Source of the DNA: Pseudomonas azerbaijanoccidentalis
GTDB taxonomy: Bacteria; Pseudomonadota; Gammaproteobacteria; Pseudomonadales; Pseudomonadaceae
DNA length: 64,000 bases
Direction: 5' to 3'
Assembly: GCF_019145495.1 (NCBI RefSeq)
Contig: NZ_JAHSTU010000012.1
Location: forward strand, 1-64,000
The notes beneath the pieces are model-generated. The model saw only the letters and a program-made list of their open reading frames with translations. It was not told the origin of the DNA and searched no databases. The position numbers were made by a program, and so were the translations under genes. Positions 25,940 through 34,070 of this stretch are shown here, in pieces. Position 1 is the first letter of the stretch; each line of letters begins with the position of its first letter.

Positions 25940-26830
25940 GTGGATCAAGTCAAAGCGATGAAAGTGTTCGTGCGCATCTACGAGCGCGCCAGTTTTACCC
26001 AAGCCGCGGATGACCTGAACCTGCCACGGGCCACGCTGACCCACACGCTCAATCAATTCGAAGCCTGGCTCGGCACCCGCCTGCTGGAACGCAGCACGCG
26101 CAAGGTGCGCCCGACGCTGGATGGCGAGGCGTATTACCAGCGTTGTGTGCAATTGCTGGCGGAACTGGAAGAGGCCGAACTGGCGTTTCGCAGCGTGGCG
26201 CCGAAGGGACGTTTGCGGGTGGATTTGCATGGCACCCTGGCCCGGCACTACGTGATCCCGGCCTTGCCGCAATTCATGGCCCGCTACCCGGACATCGGGC
26301 TGTCGATCAGCGAGGCCGACCGGCAAGTCGATCTCATCAGCGAAGGCATCGATTGCGTGTTGCGCGCCGGCACCTTGAGCGACTCCACACTGATCGGTAA
26401 ACGTGTCGCCAACCTGCGCCAGATCACCTGCGCCAGCCCCGCCTATCTGCGCAAATACGGCGAGCCGCAAAACCTCGACGACCTGAAAAACCATCGCGCG
26501 GTGAACTACGTTTCGCGAACCACTGCCAAGTTGTTCCCGTTCGAGTTCATGGTGGACGGCGAACTCCGGGAAGTGGCCATCGACGGTGCCGTTTCAGTCT
26601 TCGGCGCGGAAATTTACGCCGCCTCGGCGATTGCCGGCCTCGGCCTGATCCAGTGCCCGCACTACCGCATGGAAACGCAAATCGCCCAGGGCCTGATCAA
26701 GGAAATCCTCATCAAAACCCCACCACCGTCCATGCCGGTTTCTGTGCTGTACCCGCACAACCGACACATGTCGCCACGGGTCCGGGTATTTGTGGATTGG
26801 TTGGGGGAGGTGTTCGCGGGGGCCCGATGA
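25940..26830 (+). CDS. LysR family transcriptional regulator
   Basis: 296-residue regulator. The winged helix-turn-helix is at about 1-60 (MKVFVRIYERASFTQAADDLNLPRATLTHTLNQFE, with an atypical TLTHTL recognition helix). The effector domain runs from about 90 to the end. I favour the GTG at 25,940 (MDQVKAMKVF), which gives the usual short N-terminus; an ATG at 25,886 would add 18 residues. It belongs to the subgroup often found divergent from SDR genes, as it is here. The 113 bases between the starts are the likely binding region. Confidence 0.83.
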   Translation: MDQVKAMKVFVRIYERASFTQAADDLNLPRATLTHTLNQFEAWLGTRLLERSTRKVRPTLDGEAYYQRCVQLLAELEEAELAFRSVAPKGRLRVDLHGTLARHYVIPALPQFMARYPDIGLSISEADRQVDLISEGIDCVLRAGTLSDSTLIGKRVANLRQITCASPAYLRKYGEPQNLDDLKNHRAVNYVSRTTAKLFPFEFMVDGELREVAIDGAVSVFGAEIYAASAIAGLGLIQCPHYRMETQIAQGLIKEILIKTPPPSMPVSVLYPHNRHMSPRVRVFVDWLGEVFAGAR

Positions 26831-27000
26831 ATTCAAAAGATCCTGGCCTGCGCGGATGGTCGGCATAAGGTTAGAAGAAAGAAATATGAAACGTTTCAGC
26901 AATTAGTCGAATCCGGGGTTTCCTGGTTTTTGTCTGCGCGTATGCTGGGCGACTGGCGAAGCAGTCGAGACCAGATTCAAGACCGACAAGAGAGGATTCG
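26831..27000. other. intergenic region, promoter of the aldo-keto reductase gene
   Basis: No gene. TTGTCT at about 26,930 and TATGCT about 5 bases later are too close together to be one promoter. A purine-rich GAGAGGA at 26,989-26,995 is the ribosome binding site of the next gene. Confidence 0.35.
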
Positions 27001-28038
27001 ATGACTTACACCGCTGCCGAAAACCGCTACGACTCCATCCCTTACCGCCGCGTGGGTCGCAGCGGTCTGGTGCTGCCGGCACTGTCGCTGGGCCTGTGGC
27101 ACAACTTCGGCGACAGCACGCCGATTGACACCCAGCGCGCGTTATTGCGCACGGCGTTCGACCTGGGCATCAACCATTTCGACCTGGCCAACAACTACGG
27201 CCCACCATACGGCAGCGCCGAGATCAATTTCGGTCGTTTGCTGCGCGAAGACTTCAAGCAGTATCGCGATGAGCTGATCATTTCCAGCAAGGCCGGTTGG
27301 GACATGTGGCCCGGCCCTTACGGTCAGGGCGGCGGTTCGCGCAAGTACGTGCTGGCCAGCCTTGATCAGAGCTTGCAACGCCTGGGCGTGGACTACGTCG
27401 ATATTTTCTATTCGCACCGCTTCGACCCGGACACGCCGCTGGAAGAAACGGCCAGCGCATTGGCCACGGCCGTGCAGCAGGGCAAGGCGCTGTACATCGG
27501 CATCTCGTCTTATTCCGGGGTGAAAACCCGTGAAATCGCGGCGCTGCTGAAAGAGTGGAAAGTGCCGTTGTTGATTCACCAACCGGCGTACAACCTGCTC
27601 AATCGCTGGGTGGAAAAAGACCTGTTGGACACCACCGATGAGCTGGGCACGGGCGTGATTGCGTTTACGCCTCTGGCGCAGGGTTTGCTGACCGACAAGT
27701 ACCTCAACGGTGTGCCGGCGGATGCGCGGGTTAATCGTCCGGGCGGTGGTTCGTTGCAGGCGTCGCATTTGTCCGAGGCCAACATCGCTCATGTGCGTGC
27801 GCTCAACGAGATTGCCAAGCGTCGCGGTCAAAGCCTTGCGCAACTGGCGCTGGCCTGGACCCTGCGCGACCCGCGCGTGACTTCAGCACTGATCGGTGCG
27901 AGCCGGCCAGAGCAGATCATCGAGAACGTCGGGGCGTTGAAGAATCTGAGCTTCAGTGCAGAGGAACTGGCAGAGGTTGACCGGTTTGCCCAAGAGGGCG
28001 GGATCAATCTTTGGGAGAAACCTTCGACGGCGGAGTAG
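27001..28038 (+). CDS. aldo/keto reductase, YghZ type
   Basis: 345-residue NADPH-dependent reductase with the TIM-barrel fold. The N-terminal YRRVGRSGLVLPALSLGLWHNFGD matches the YghZ/L-glyceraldehyde-3-phosphate reductase subgroup. The catalytic Asp-Tyr pair lies in FDLANNYGPPYGSAE, the lysine in LIISSKAG and the histidine in DIFYSHRFD. The C-terminal cofactor loop is SALIGASRPEQIIENV. Likely role: detoxification of methylglyoxal or reduction of a sugar aldehyde. Single-gene unit ended by a REPIN. Confidence 0.87.
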   Translation: MTYTAAENRYDSIPYRRVGRSGLVLPALSLGLWHNFGDSTPIDTQRALLRTAFDLGINHFDLANNYGPPYGSAEINFGRLLREDFKQYRDELIISSKAGWDMWPGPYGQGGGSRKYVLASLDQSLQRLGVDYVDIFYSHRFDPDTPLEETASALATAVQQGKALYIGISSYSGVKTREIAALLKEWKVPLLIHQPAYNLLNRWVEKDLLDTTDELGTGVIAFTPLAQGLLTDKYLNGVPADARVNRPGGGSLQASHLSEANIAHVRALNEIAKRRGQSLAQLALAWTLRDPRVTSALIGASRPEQIIENVGALKNLSFSAEELAEVDRFAQEGGINLWEKPSTAE

Positions 28039-28048
28039 CCCGAAAAGC

Positions 28049-28124
28049 AAAAGATCGCAGCCTGCGGCAGCTCCTACAGGGGATCGCATTTCCATGTAGG
28101 AGCTGCCGCAGGCTGCGATCTCTT
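28049..28124. repeat. REPIN, type A
   Basis: Two inverted REPs between the convergent aldo-keto reductase and tauD genes; the right arm ends in GATCTCTT instead of GATCTTTT. Confidence 0.9.
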
Positions 28125-28128
28125 GATC

Positions 28129-28968
28129 TTAAAAGAACGGCACATCCCCCAAAACCGTCGCCCGCTGCATCACTCGCCGCGCGGGCCGGTAATCATCTAC
28201 CGCGTAATGCTGGGTCACGCGGTTATCCCAGAACGCGATGTCGTCTTTCTGCCAGCGCCAGCGAATGGTGAATTCCGGTCGTGTGGCGTGGGCGAACAGA
28301 TACTTCAGAATCGCTTCGCTCTCGGTTTCCGACAGTTCATTGATCTTCGAAGTGAAGCCTTCGTTGACGAACAGCGAGCGACGCCCGCTCACCGGATGTG
28401 TGCGAATCACAGGGTGTGACAGCGGCGGATTTTTGCGCCGCGCTTCCTCCCATTGGGCCAGCGCTTCAGGCGTGTTGCCGTAGCGCTCCAGTGGAAATGA
28501 ACGGGTGAAATCGTGAGTGGCGGTCAGCCCTTCCAGCAAGGCTTTGAGCGGCTCCGACAAGGCTTCATACGCCGCGATGCCGCTGGCCCACAGCGTGTCG
28601 CCACCAAACTCCGGCAACAGCTTGGCGCTGAGCACGGCGCCCATGGCCGGGGTCGGCAGGAAGGTCACGTCGGTGTGCCAGATCGCGTTGTCGCGCACAT
28701 CGGTGACGGCGGTGTCGAGGATCAGTACTTCCGGTTGCTCCGGCACATTCGGGTAGATCGGGTGAATGTGCAGGTCGCCGAAATTGGCCGCGAAACGCGC
28801 TTGCTGTTGTGGGGTGATCGGCTGGTCGCGGAAGAACAGCACTTGATGCTTGAGCAGTGCTTGCTCAATGGCATCGCGCTGTTCCTGGTTCAGTGGCTGG
28901 CTGATGTCGACGCCGCTGATCTGTGCGCCGAGGGCGTAGCTGAGGGGGACGATGGTCAGGTGGCTCAT
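28129..28968 (-). CDS. tauD: taurine dioxygenase
   Basis: Fe(II)/2-oxoglutarate dioxygenase, 279 residues. The iron triad is visible: His and Asp in WHTDVTF and the distal His in WDNRVTQHYAVDDY. The 2-oxoglutarate arginine follows in RPARRVM. The reaction splits taurine to sulfite and aminoacetaldehyde. I chose the ATG at 28,968, which gives MSHLTIVPLSYALGAQISG as in known TauD. It ends the tauABCD operon and is separated from tauC by 64 bases. Confidence 0.93.
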   Translation of the reverse strand: MSHLTIVPLSYALGAQISGVDISQPLNQEQRDAIEQALLKHQVLFFRDQPITPQQQARFAANFGDLHIHPIYPNVPEQPEVLILDTAVTDVRDNAIWHTDVTFLPTPAMGAVLSAKLLPEFGGDTLWASGIAAYEALSEPLKALLEGLTATHDFTRSFPLERYGNTPEALAQWEEARRKNPPLSHPVIRTHPVSGRRSLFVNEGFTSKINELSETESEAILKYLFAHATRPEFTIRWRWQKDDIAFWDNRVTQHYAVDDYRPARRVMQRATVLGDVPFF

Positions 28969-29032
28969 GGTGGTTCTCTTCAATCCGGGGCGCCGAGGTG
29001 TCGGCGTAGTCAGTCTGTCTCTACATTGATCT

Positions 29033-29866
29033 TCAGTGAGCCTGGCCGTGCCACGGCACCAGTTTGCGCTGCAGTTTGCGCAGGCCCATTTCCATGGCGA
29101 ACGCGATCAGCGCGATCACCAGAATCCCCAGCACCACCACATCGGTGACCAGGAACTGCGCCGCCGACTGCACCATGAAACCCAGGCCGCTGGTGGCGGC
29201 AATCAGTTCGGCGGCGACCAGCGTCGACCAACCGACGCCCAGACCAATGCGTACACCGGTCAAAATGTCCGGCAGGGCGCTCGGCAGAATCACATGGCGA
29301 ATCAACTGCGCCCGCGTCGCACCCAGCGATTGCGCAGCGCGCAATTTGGCCGGGTCGACCGTGCGCACGCCGGTGGCGGTGGCGATGGCAATCGGGGCGA
29401 AAATCGCCAGGTAGATCAGCAGCACTTTCGACAATTCGCCGATACCGCACCAGATCACGATCAGCGGCAGATAAGCCAGCGGCGGAATCGGACGATAGAA
29501 CTCAATCAGCGGATCGAGAATGCCGCGAGCGATACGGTTGTGGCCGATGGCGATGCCGACAGGCACGGCCGTCAACACCGCGAAGCCCAGACCCAGACCG
29601 ATACGGCTGAGGCTCGCACCCAAGTGCTGCCACAGGGTTGAATCCATGTAGCCGCTGGTCGCCAGCAGCCAGCCTTTTTGCAGCACGGCGGCCGGTGGCG
29701 GCAGGAACAATGGCTCGATCAAACCGGTCGCTGTCACGGCCCACCAGATGACAACCAGCGCGACCAGTGTCAGCAGGCTGATCCAGCGCGTGCTCAAGCT
29801 GCGACGAGCTGCAATGACAGGGGTGTTTGTTTTTACCGCCGCAGCGGGAATTTCGTAGCTGCTCAT
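29033..29866 (-). CDS. tauC: taurine ABC transporter permease
   Basis: 277-residue inner-membrane permease with about six helices. The coupling loop is AAQSLGATRAQLIRHVILPSALPDILTG. TauC/SsuC-like residues include FYRPIPPLAYLPLIVIWCGIGE. Overlaps tauB as ATGA. Confidence 0.92.
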   Translation of the reverse strand: MSSYEIPAAAVKTNTPVIAARRSLSTRWISLLTLVALVVIWWAVTATGLIEPLFLPPPAAVLQKGWLLATSGYMDSTLWQHLGASLSRIGLGLGFAVLTAVPVGIAIGHNRIARGILDPLIEFYRPIPPLAYLPLIVIWCGIGELSKVLLIYLAIFAPIAIATATGVRTVDPAKLRAAQSLGATRAQLIRHVILPSALPDILTGVRIGLGVGWSTLVAAELIAATSGLGFMVQSAAQFLVTDVVVLGILVIALIAFAMEMGLRKLQRKLVPWHGQAH

Positions 29867-30657
29867 GCGTGCTCCTGGCGCTGGACGGCGCTGCGTTGGG
29901 AGAACACTTTGGCGAGTACGTGTTCGCGGGTTTCGATAAAGCGTGGGTCGGACTTGATCGAGCGTGCCGACTCGCCGGCAGCATAACGCTGACCGAAATC
30001 CAGGCTCAGGCGTTCGACGATTTGCCCAGGATTGGGCGCCAACAGAATCAGGTCGGTGGCGAGGAACACGGCTTCTTCAATGTCGTGCGTAATCAGGAAC
30101 ACGGGTTTGGCGGTACGTCGCCAGACTTGCAACAGCAGTTCCTGCATCTGTTCACGGGTAAAGGCGTCGAGGGCGCCGAAGGGCTCATCCATGAGCAATA
30201 CACGAGGATCGGCGGCGAGGGCACGGGCCAGTCCGACGCGCTGTTTCTGGCCACCGGAAAGTTGCCAGATGCGGCGGCTCTCAAAGCCTGAAAGGTCAAC
30301 CAGTGCAAGCATCTCCCGAGCGCGGATTTCACGTTTTTCCCGGGCAATGCCGGCCAGTTCCAGACCGAAACCGACGTTGGCCAGCACGTCCTGCCAGGGC
30401 AGCAAAGCGTCGTCCTGGAACACCACGCCACGTTCGGCGCTCGGGCCTTTGACCGGCACGCCGTCGAGGGTGATGCGCCCCGCGCTGGGTTCGACGAAGC
30501 CGGCAATCAGGTTCAACAGCGATGTCTTGCCACTGCCGGACGGGCCGAGGGCGACCAGCAACTGCTGCGGCCCCAGGCTCAATGAAATATCCGCCAGCAC
30601 CGGTTCCGGGCTGCCAGGGTACTGTGCGCTGATGCGCTCCAGCTGTAGCAAAGCCAT
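29863..30657 (-). CDS. tauB: taurine ABC transporter ATPase
   Basis: 264-residue ATPase. Walker A GPSGSGKTS, signature LSGGQKQR, Walker B VLLMDEPFGALD, H-loop LITHDIEEAVFLA. The DEPFGALD form is the one used by nitrate/sulfonate/taurine importers, not amino-acid ones. Its start is 15 bases after the tauA stop. Confidence 0.92.
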   Translation of the reverse strand: MALLQLERISAQYPGSPEPVLADISLSLGPQQLLVALGPSGSGKTSLLNLIAGFVEPSAGRITLDGVPVKGPSAERGVVFQDDALLPWQDVLANVGFGLELAGIAREKREIRAREMLALVDLSGFESRRIWQLSGGQKQRVGLARALAADPRVLLMDEPFGALDAFTREQMQELLLQVWRRTAKPVFLITHDIEEAVFLATDLILLAPNPGQIVERLSLDFGQRYAAGESARSIKSDPRFIETREHVLAKVFSQRSAVQRQEHA

Positions 30658-30672
30658 CGCGTTGACTCCCGA

Positions 30673-31650
30673 TCAGTTGGTGATGAACTTGGCGCTGACG
30701 TACGGCGCGTAGTCCGGCAGTACGGCTTCGACTTTGCCCTGCTCCTTGAGGAACGTGGCGGTGTCGGTGATGGCCTTGGTGGTCGGCGCGCCGAGGGTGG
30801 TGACCTGGTCAGCCGCCAGCGGGTAGACGTTGCCTTGCAACAGCAGCGGAATATCGCTGGCCTTGGCGCCGGAGAGTTTCACCAGTTTGTCGACGTTGCT
30901 TTGGTTGGCGAGCCAGGCTTTTGGATCTTTGCGGTAATCGGCGTAGGCGTCGAGGGTGACCTTGGCGAACGCGGTAACGATTTCCGGATGCTTCTCGGCG
31001 AAGTCTTTGCGCACGATCCAGGCATCGAAGGTTGGCGCACCGAACTTGGCCAGTTCACCGGACGTGATCAGCACTTTGCCGTTTTCCTTGGCAACGCCCA
31101 ACGCTGGATCCCAAACGTAAGTGGCGTCGATGTCGCCGCGTTTCCACGCAGCGATGATTGCTGGCGGTGCGAGGTTGAGGACGGTGACTTTCGACGGATC
31201 GATGTTCCAGTGTTTCAGCGCCGCCAGCAGGCTGTAGTGGCCGGTGGATACAAACGGCACGGCGATTTTCTTACCGATCAGGTCTTGCGGGGTCTTGATT
31301 CCGGAACCGTCCCGGGCAACCAGAGCTTCGGCGGCGCCGATCTGTGTGGCGATCAGGAACGTTTCAACCGGCACTTTGCGGGTGATGGCAGCGGTCAGAG
31401 GGCTGGAACCGAGGTAACCGATTTGCACGTCACCGGAGGCGATGGCAGCGATGATGTCGGCACCGTTATCGAACTTGCGCCAGCTGATGTCGGCCTTGGT
31501 GGCTTTTTCATAAGCGCCGTCGGCCTGGGCGACTTTCGCCGGGTCTACGGTGGTCTGGTAAGCGACAGTGACGTCGGCCGCCTGGGCAAACATGCTCGCC
31601 GCGGCCAAAGAAGCGGCAGCCAGCAGGCGAAGAGGGAAATTCAGTTTCAT
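30673..31650 (-). CDS. tauA: taurine-binding periplasmic protein
   Basis: 325-residue binding protein with a cleavable signal (about 1-24, ending FAQAADV). The mature start VTVAYQTTVDPAKVAQADGAYE and the segment IAAIASGDVQIGYLGSSPLTAAITRKVPVE match TauA. First gene of tauABCD. AAGGAG lies 9 bases before the ATG. Confidence 0.93.
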   Translation of the reverse strand: MKLNFPLRLLAAASLAAASMFAQAADVTVAYQTTVDPAKVAQADGAYEKATKADISWRKFDNGADIIAAIASGDVQIGYLGSSPLTAAITRKVPVETFLIATQIGAAEALVARDGSGIKTPQDLIGKKIAVPFVSTGHYSLLAALKHWNIDPSKVTVLNLAPPAIIAAWKRGDIDATYVWDPALGVAKENGKVLITSGELAKFGAPTFDAWIVRKDFAEKHPEIVTAFAKVTLDAYADYRKDPKAWLANQSNVDKLVKLSGAKASDIPLLLQGNVYPLAADQVTTLGAPTTKAITDTATFLKEQGKVEAVLPDYAPYVSAKFITN

Positions 31651-31767
31651 TGGGGTGCTCCTTATCAGGCGACCGAGAGTCGGCGTGAAAGGAGACTAAA
31701 TGATCTAAGAATTCGAAAATAAATAACTTTTTCGAATGAGCTTATGAGCGGAAAATTCTAAAGGATC
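31651..31767. promoter_or_regulatory. promoter region of tauABCD with a sulfur-type motif
   Basis: On the reverse strand ATTCGAAAAAGTTATTT (31,721-31,737) nearly repeats the motif ahead of the sfnB operon. It is also one arm of an imperfect inverted repeat: TTCGAA at its left is mirrored by TTCGAA at 31,712-31,717. LysR-type CysB is the likely regulator of taurine genes, by analogy with other proteobacteria. Confidence 0.5.
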
Positions 31768-31843
31768 AAAAGATCGCAGCCTTCGGCAGCTCCTACAGGA
31801 GTATGTATTCCCCTGTGGGAACTGCCGAAGGCTGCGATCTTTT
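31768..31843. repeat. REPIN, type A
   Basis: CCTTCGGCAGC arms; the inner right end is GTGGGAACTGCC, a diverged form. It separates gshA from the tau promoter. Confidence 0.9.
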
Positions 31844-31855
31844 CAGAGGCGACGA

Positions 31856-33439
31856 TTAATTACTGATCGCCAGAATGCTCGCCTGATACGACCCGACAAA
31901 CACATCGAAATCGCCGACTTCGTTCTGTTCGAGCTCAGTCTGTTCAGCCAGCGAGGAACGCGCCCGCTCTTCAAACCTCGCTTGATCCTCAGCCGGCAAC
32001 GGCTCGCGGCGGAAAAACTCCGCGTGGGCCTGGCTCTGGCGCAGAGAGAACTGAGCGAAGCTCTCCTTGTGCTCAGCCATCGCCGCCAACACCTGGGCCG
32101 ATGGCGTCAGGGACGGGTCCTGGACCTTCGCCAGTTGCGCATCCAGCGCCTTGCTGTGGGCATCGCCGCCATGGCTCTGATCCAGCAGCGCAGCCAGTGG
32201 CGCGATGTTTTCCAGAAGCTCGGCGGCCCACTCTTTCAGCTCAACCGGTTGCCCGTTGCGCTGCAATTGCAGGCCAGGACGACGACCTTCCTTGACCACA
32301 CTGAGGAAGTTCGACGTGGCATTGCCGCAACTGGTGTTGGTCAGCAGAGGGCTGTCGTTGAGCGCGCAGAACAGCAGGAAGGCGTCGAGGAAACGCGATT
32401 CGGTGAGGTCGATACCCATTGGCAGGAACGGGTTGATGTCCAGGCAACGCACTTCGACGTACTGAATGCCACGGGCCATCAGCGCCTGGATCGGCCGCTC
32501 ACCGGAGTAGGTCACGCGTTTCGGGCGAATGTTGGAGTAGTACTCGTTTTCGATCTGCAGGATGTTGGTGTTGAGCTGCACCCACTCACCGTCCTTGTGC
32601 GTGCCGACTTCGACGTAAGGCGCGTACGGCGTGGCCACCGCTTTGCGCAGGCTGTCGGTGTAGCTGGTCAGATCGTTGTAGCACGGCGTCAGGCCGGCCT
32701 GGGCGTTGCTCTGGTAACCCAGGTCACTCATGCGCAGGCTGGTGGCGTAAGGCAGGTACAGGGTCTGCGGGTCCAGTTGTTCCAACTGGTGCGAACGACC
32801 ACGCAGGAAGCCCGCGTCCAGTGCCGGTGAAGCACCGAACAGGTACATCAGCAGCCAGCTGTAGCGGCGGAAGTTGCGGATCAGCGCGATGTAGGACGAC
32901 GACTGGAAATCGCGGTCGCTGCCGACAAAACCTTCGGCTTCCTTGAGCAGCGGCCAGAGTTTTTCCGGCAGGGAAAAGTTGTAATGGATGCCGGCGATGC
33001 ACTGCATGGTCTTGCCGTAACGCAGGGCCAGGCCCTTGCGGTACACGTACTTGAGCTGCCCGATATTGGAGGTGCCGTAATAGGCAATCGGGATGTCTTC
33101 CTCGGCCGGCAGCGGGCACGGCATCGACGGACTCCACAGGTACTCGTTGCCGAGTTTGCTGTAGGCAAAGCGGTGAATGCTGTCCAGGCTCGCCAGCGTA
33201 TCGGCAGGATCGGGCAGGGCCGGGGTGATGAACTCCAGCAGCGACTCGGAATAGTCGGTGGTGATCTGTTCATTGGTCAGCGCGGAACCTAATTCTTCCG
33301 GGTGCGGCGTTTGCGCCAGGCGACCTTCATCGGTCACGCGCAGGCATTCACGTTCGATGCCGTGAAGGCACTGTTCGAGCAGAGAGAGGTTAGCGCGCTC
33401 GCCAAGCAGGGCCAGGCGGCGGTTGAGAAGTTCGCTCAA
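31856..33439 (-). CDS. gshA: glutamate-cysteine ligase
   Basis: First enzyme of glutathione synthesis, joining L-glutamate and L-cysteine with ATP; 527 residues, the size of the gamma-proteobacterial GshA. Family landmarks: LHGIERECLRVTDEGRLAQTPHPEELGSALTN, TTDYSESLLEFITP and SMPCPLP near the N-terminus, and YVEVRCLDINPFLP in the middle. I chose the TTG at 33,439 (MSELLNRRLALLG), placed 7 bases after AAGGA; a GTG five codons upstream is also in frame but covers the Shine-Dalgarno. It follows the sulfur block and uses its cysteine product. Confidence 0.93.
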   Translation of the reverse strand: MSELLNRRLALLGERANLSLLEQCLHGIERECLRVTDEGRLAQTPHPEELGSALTNEQITTDYSESLLEFITPALPDPADTLASLDSIHRFAYSKLGNEYLWSPSMPCPLPAEEDIPIAYYGTSNIGQLKYVYRKGLALRYGKTMQCIAGIHYNFSLPEKLWPLLKEAEGFVGSDRDFQSSSYIALIRNFRRYSWLLMYLFGASPALDAGFLRGRSHQLEQLDPQTLYLPYATSLRMSDLGYQSNAQAGLTPCYNDLTSYTDSLRKAVATPYAPYVEVGTHKDGEWVQLNTNILQIENEYYSNIRPKRVTYSGERPIQALMARGIQYVEVRCLDINPFLPMGIDLTESRFLDAFLLFCALNDSPLLTNTSCGNATSNFLSVVKEGRRPGLQLQRNGQPVELKEWAAELLENIAPLAALLDQSHGGDAHSKALDAQLAKVQDPSLTPSAQVLAAMAEHKESFAQFSLRQSQAHAEFFRREPLPAEDQARFEERARSSLAEQTELEQNEVGDFDVFVGSYQASILAISN

Positions 33440-33559
33440 GTTGGATTCCTTCACGCGTCAGTCGCCCCAATATGGGGGTGGGCAAGACGGTCTACAAGGG
33501 TGAAGTTAAAACTGGCGTTTTCGCCTGGTTTTTCTAACCGGTCAGCCGCACACATAACC

Positions 33560-33646
33560 TGTAGGAGCTGCCGCAGGCTGCGATCTTTTGATCTTGCTAT
33601 TGAAAAACAAAGTCAAAAGATCGCAACCTGCGGCAGCTCCTACAGG
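33560..33646. repeat. REP pair, type A, outward orientation
   Basis: TGTAGGAGCTGCC...GATCTTTT and AAAAGATCGCAACC...CTCCTACA with a 20-base spacer. The pair is divergent in order compared with most others in the window. Confidence 0.88.
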
Positions 33647-33686
33647 GTTCGTTGCGCCGAAATTAACTCAAATCGATGACGACTAG

Positions 33687-34070
33687 CTACAGGACAGCGA
33701 ACGTGCCTTGTGCTTTTGCGACCAATTTGTCGCCTTGCACCACGTCGGCCTCAACCACCAGGGTGCGGCGGCCCGGGTGGATCACCCGTGCCGTGCACAT
33801 CACCTCACCGTCGGCGACGGCGCGGATGTAGTTGATCTTGCACTCGATGGTCGCGCTCTGCTGGTCAAAGCCGTGGGTGCTGGAACAGGCCAGCCCCATG
33901 GCAATGTCCACCAGACTGAACAAGGCCCCGCCGTGCAGTTTGCCGGCGCGATTGCGCAGTTCCGGCTCCAGCACCAGGGCGACTTGCGCCACCCCGGTTT
34001 CCAGGCTGTGCAGGCGGCAGCCCAACAGCTTGAAAAAAGCGCTTTCGGTGTACCCGGCAGGGACGTCCAT
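33687..34070 (-). CDS. PaaI-type acyl-CoA thioesterase
   Basis: Hotdog-fold protein, 127 residues. The catalytic region is RAGKLHGGALFSLVDIAMGLACS, with the conserved HGG followed by an acidic residue in the helix. Members hydrolyse aryl- or acyl-CoA; the substrate is unknown. Its ATG overlaps the stop of tex as ATGA, so it is probably cotranslated with tex, which has no evident functional link. Confidence 0.83.
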   Translation of the reverse strand: MDVPAGYTESAFFKLLGCRLHSLETGVAQVALVLEPELRNRAGKLHGGALFSLVDIAMGLACSSTHGFDQQSATIECKINYIRAVADGEVMCTARVIHPGRRTLVVEADVVQGDKLVAKAQGTFAVL

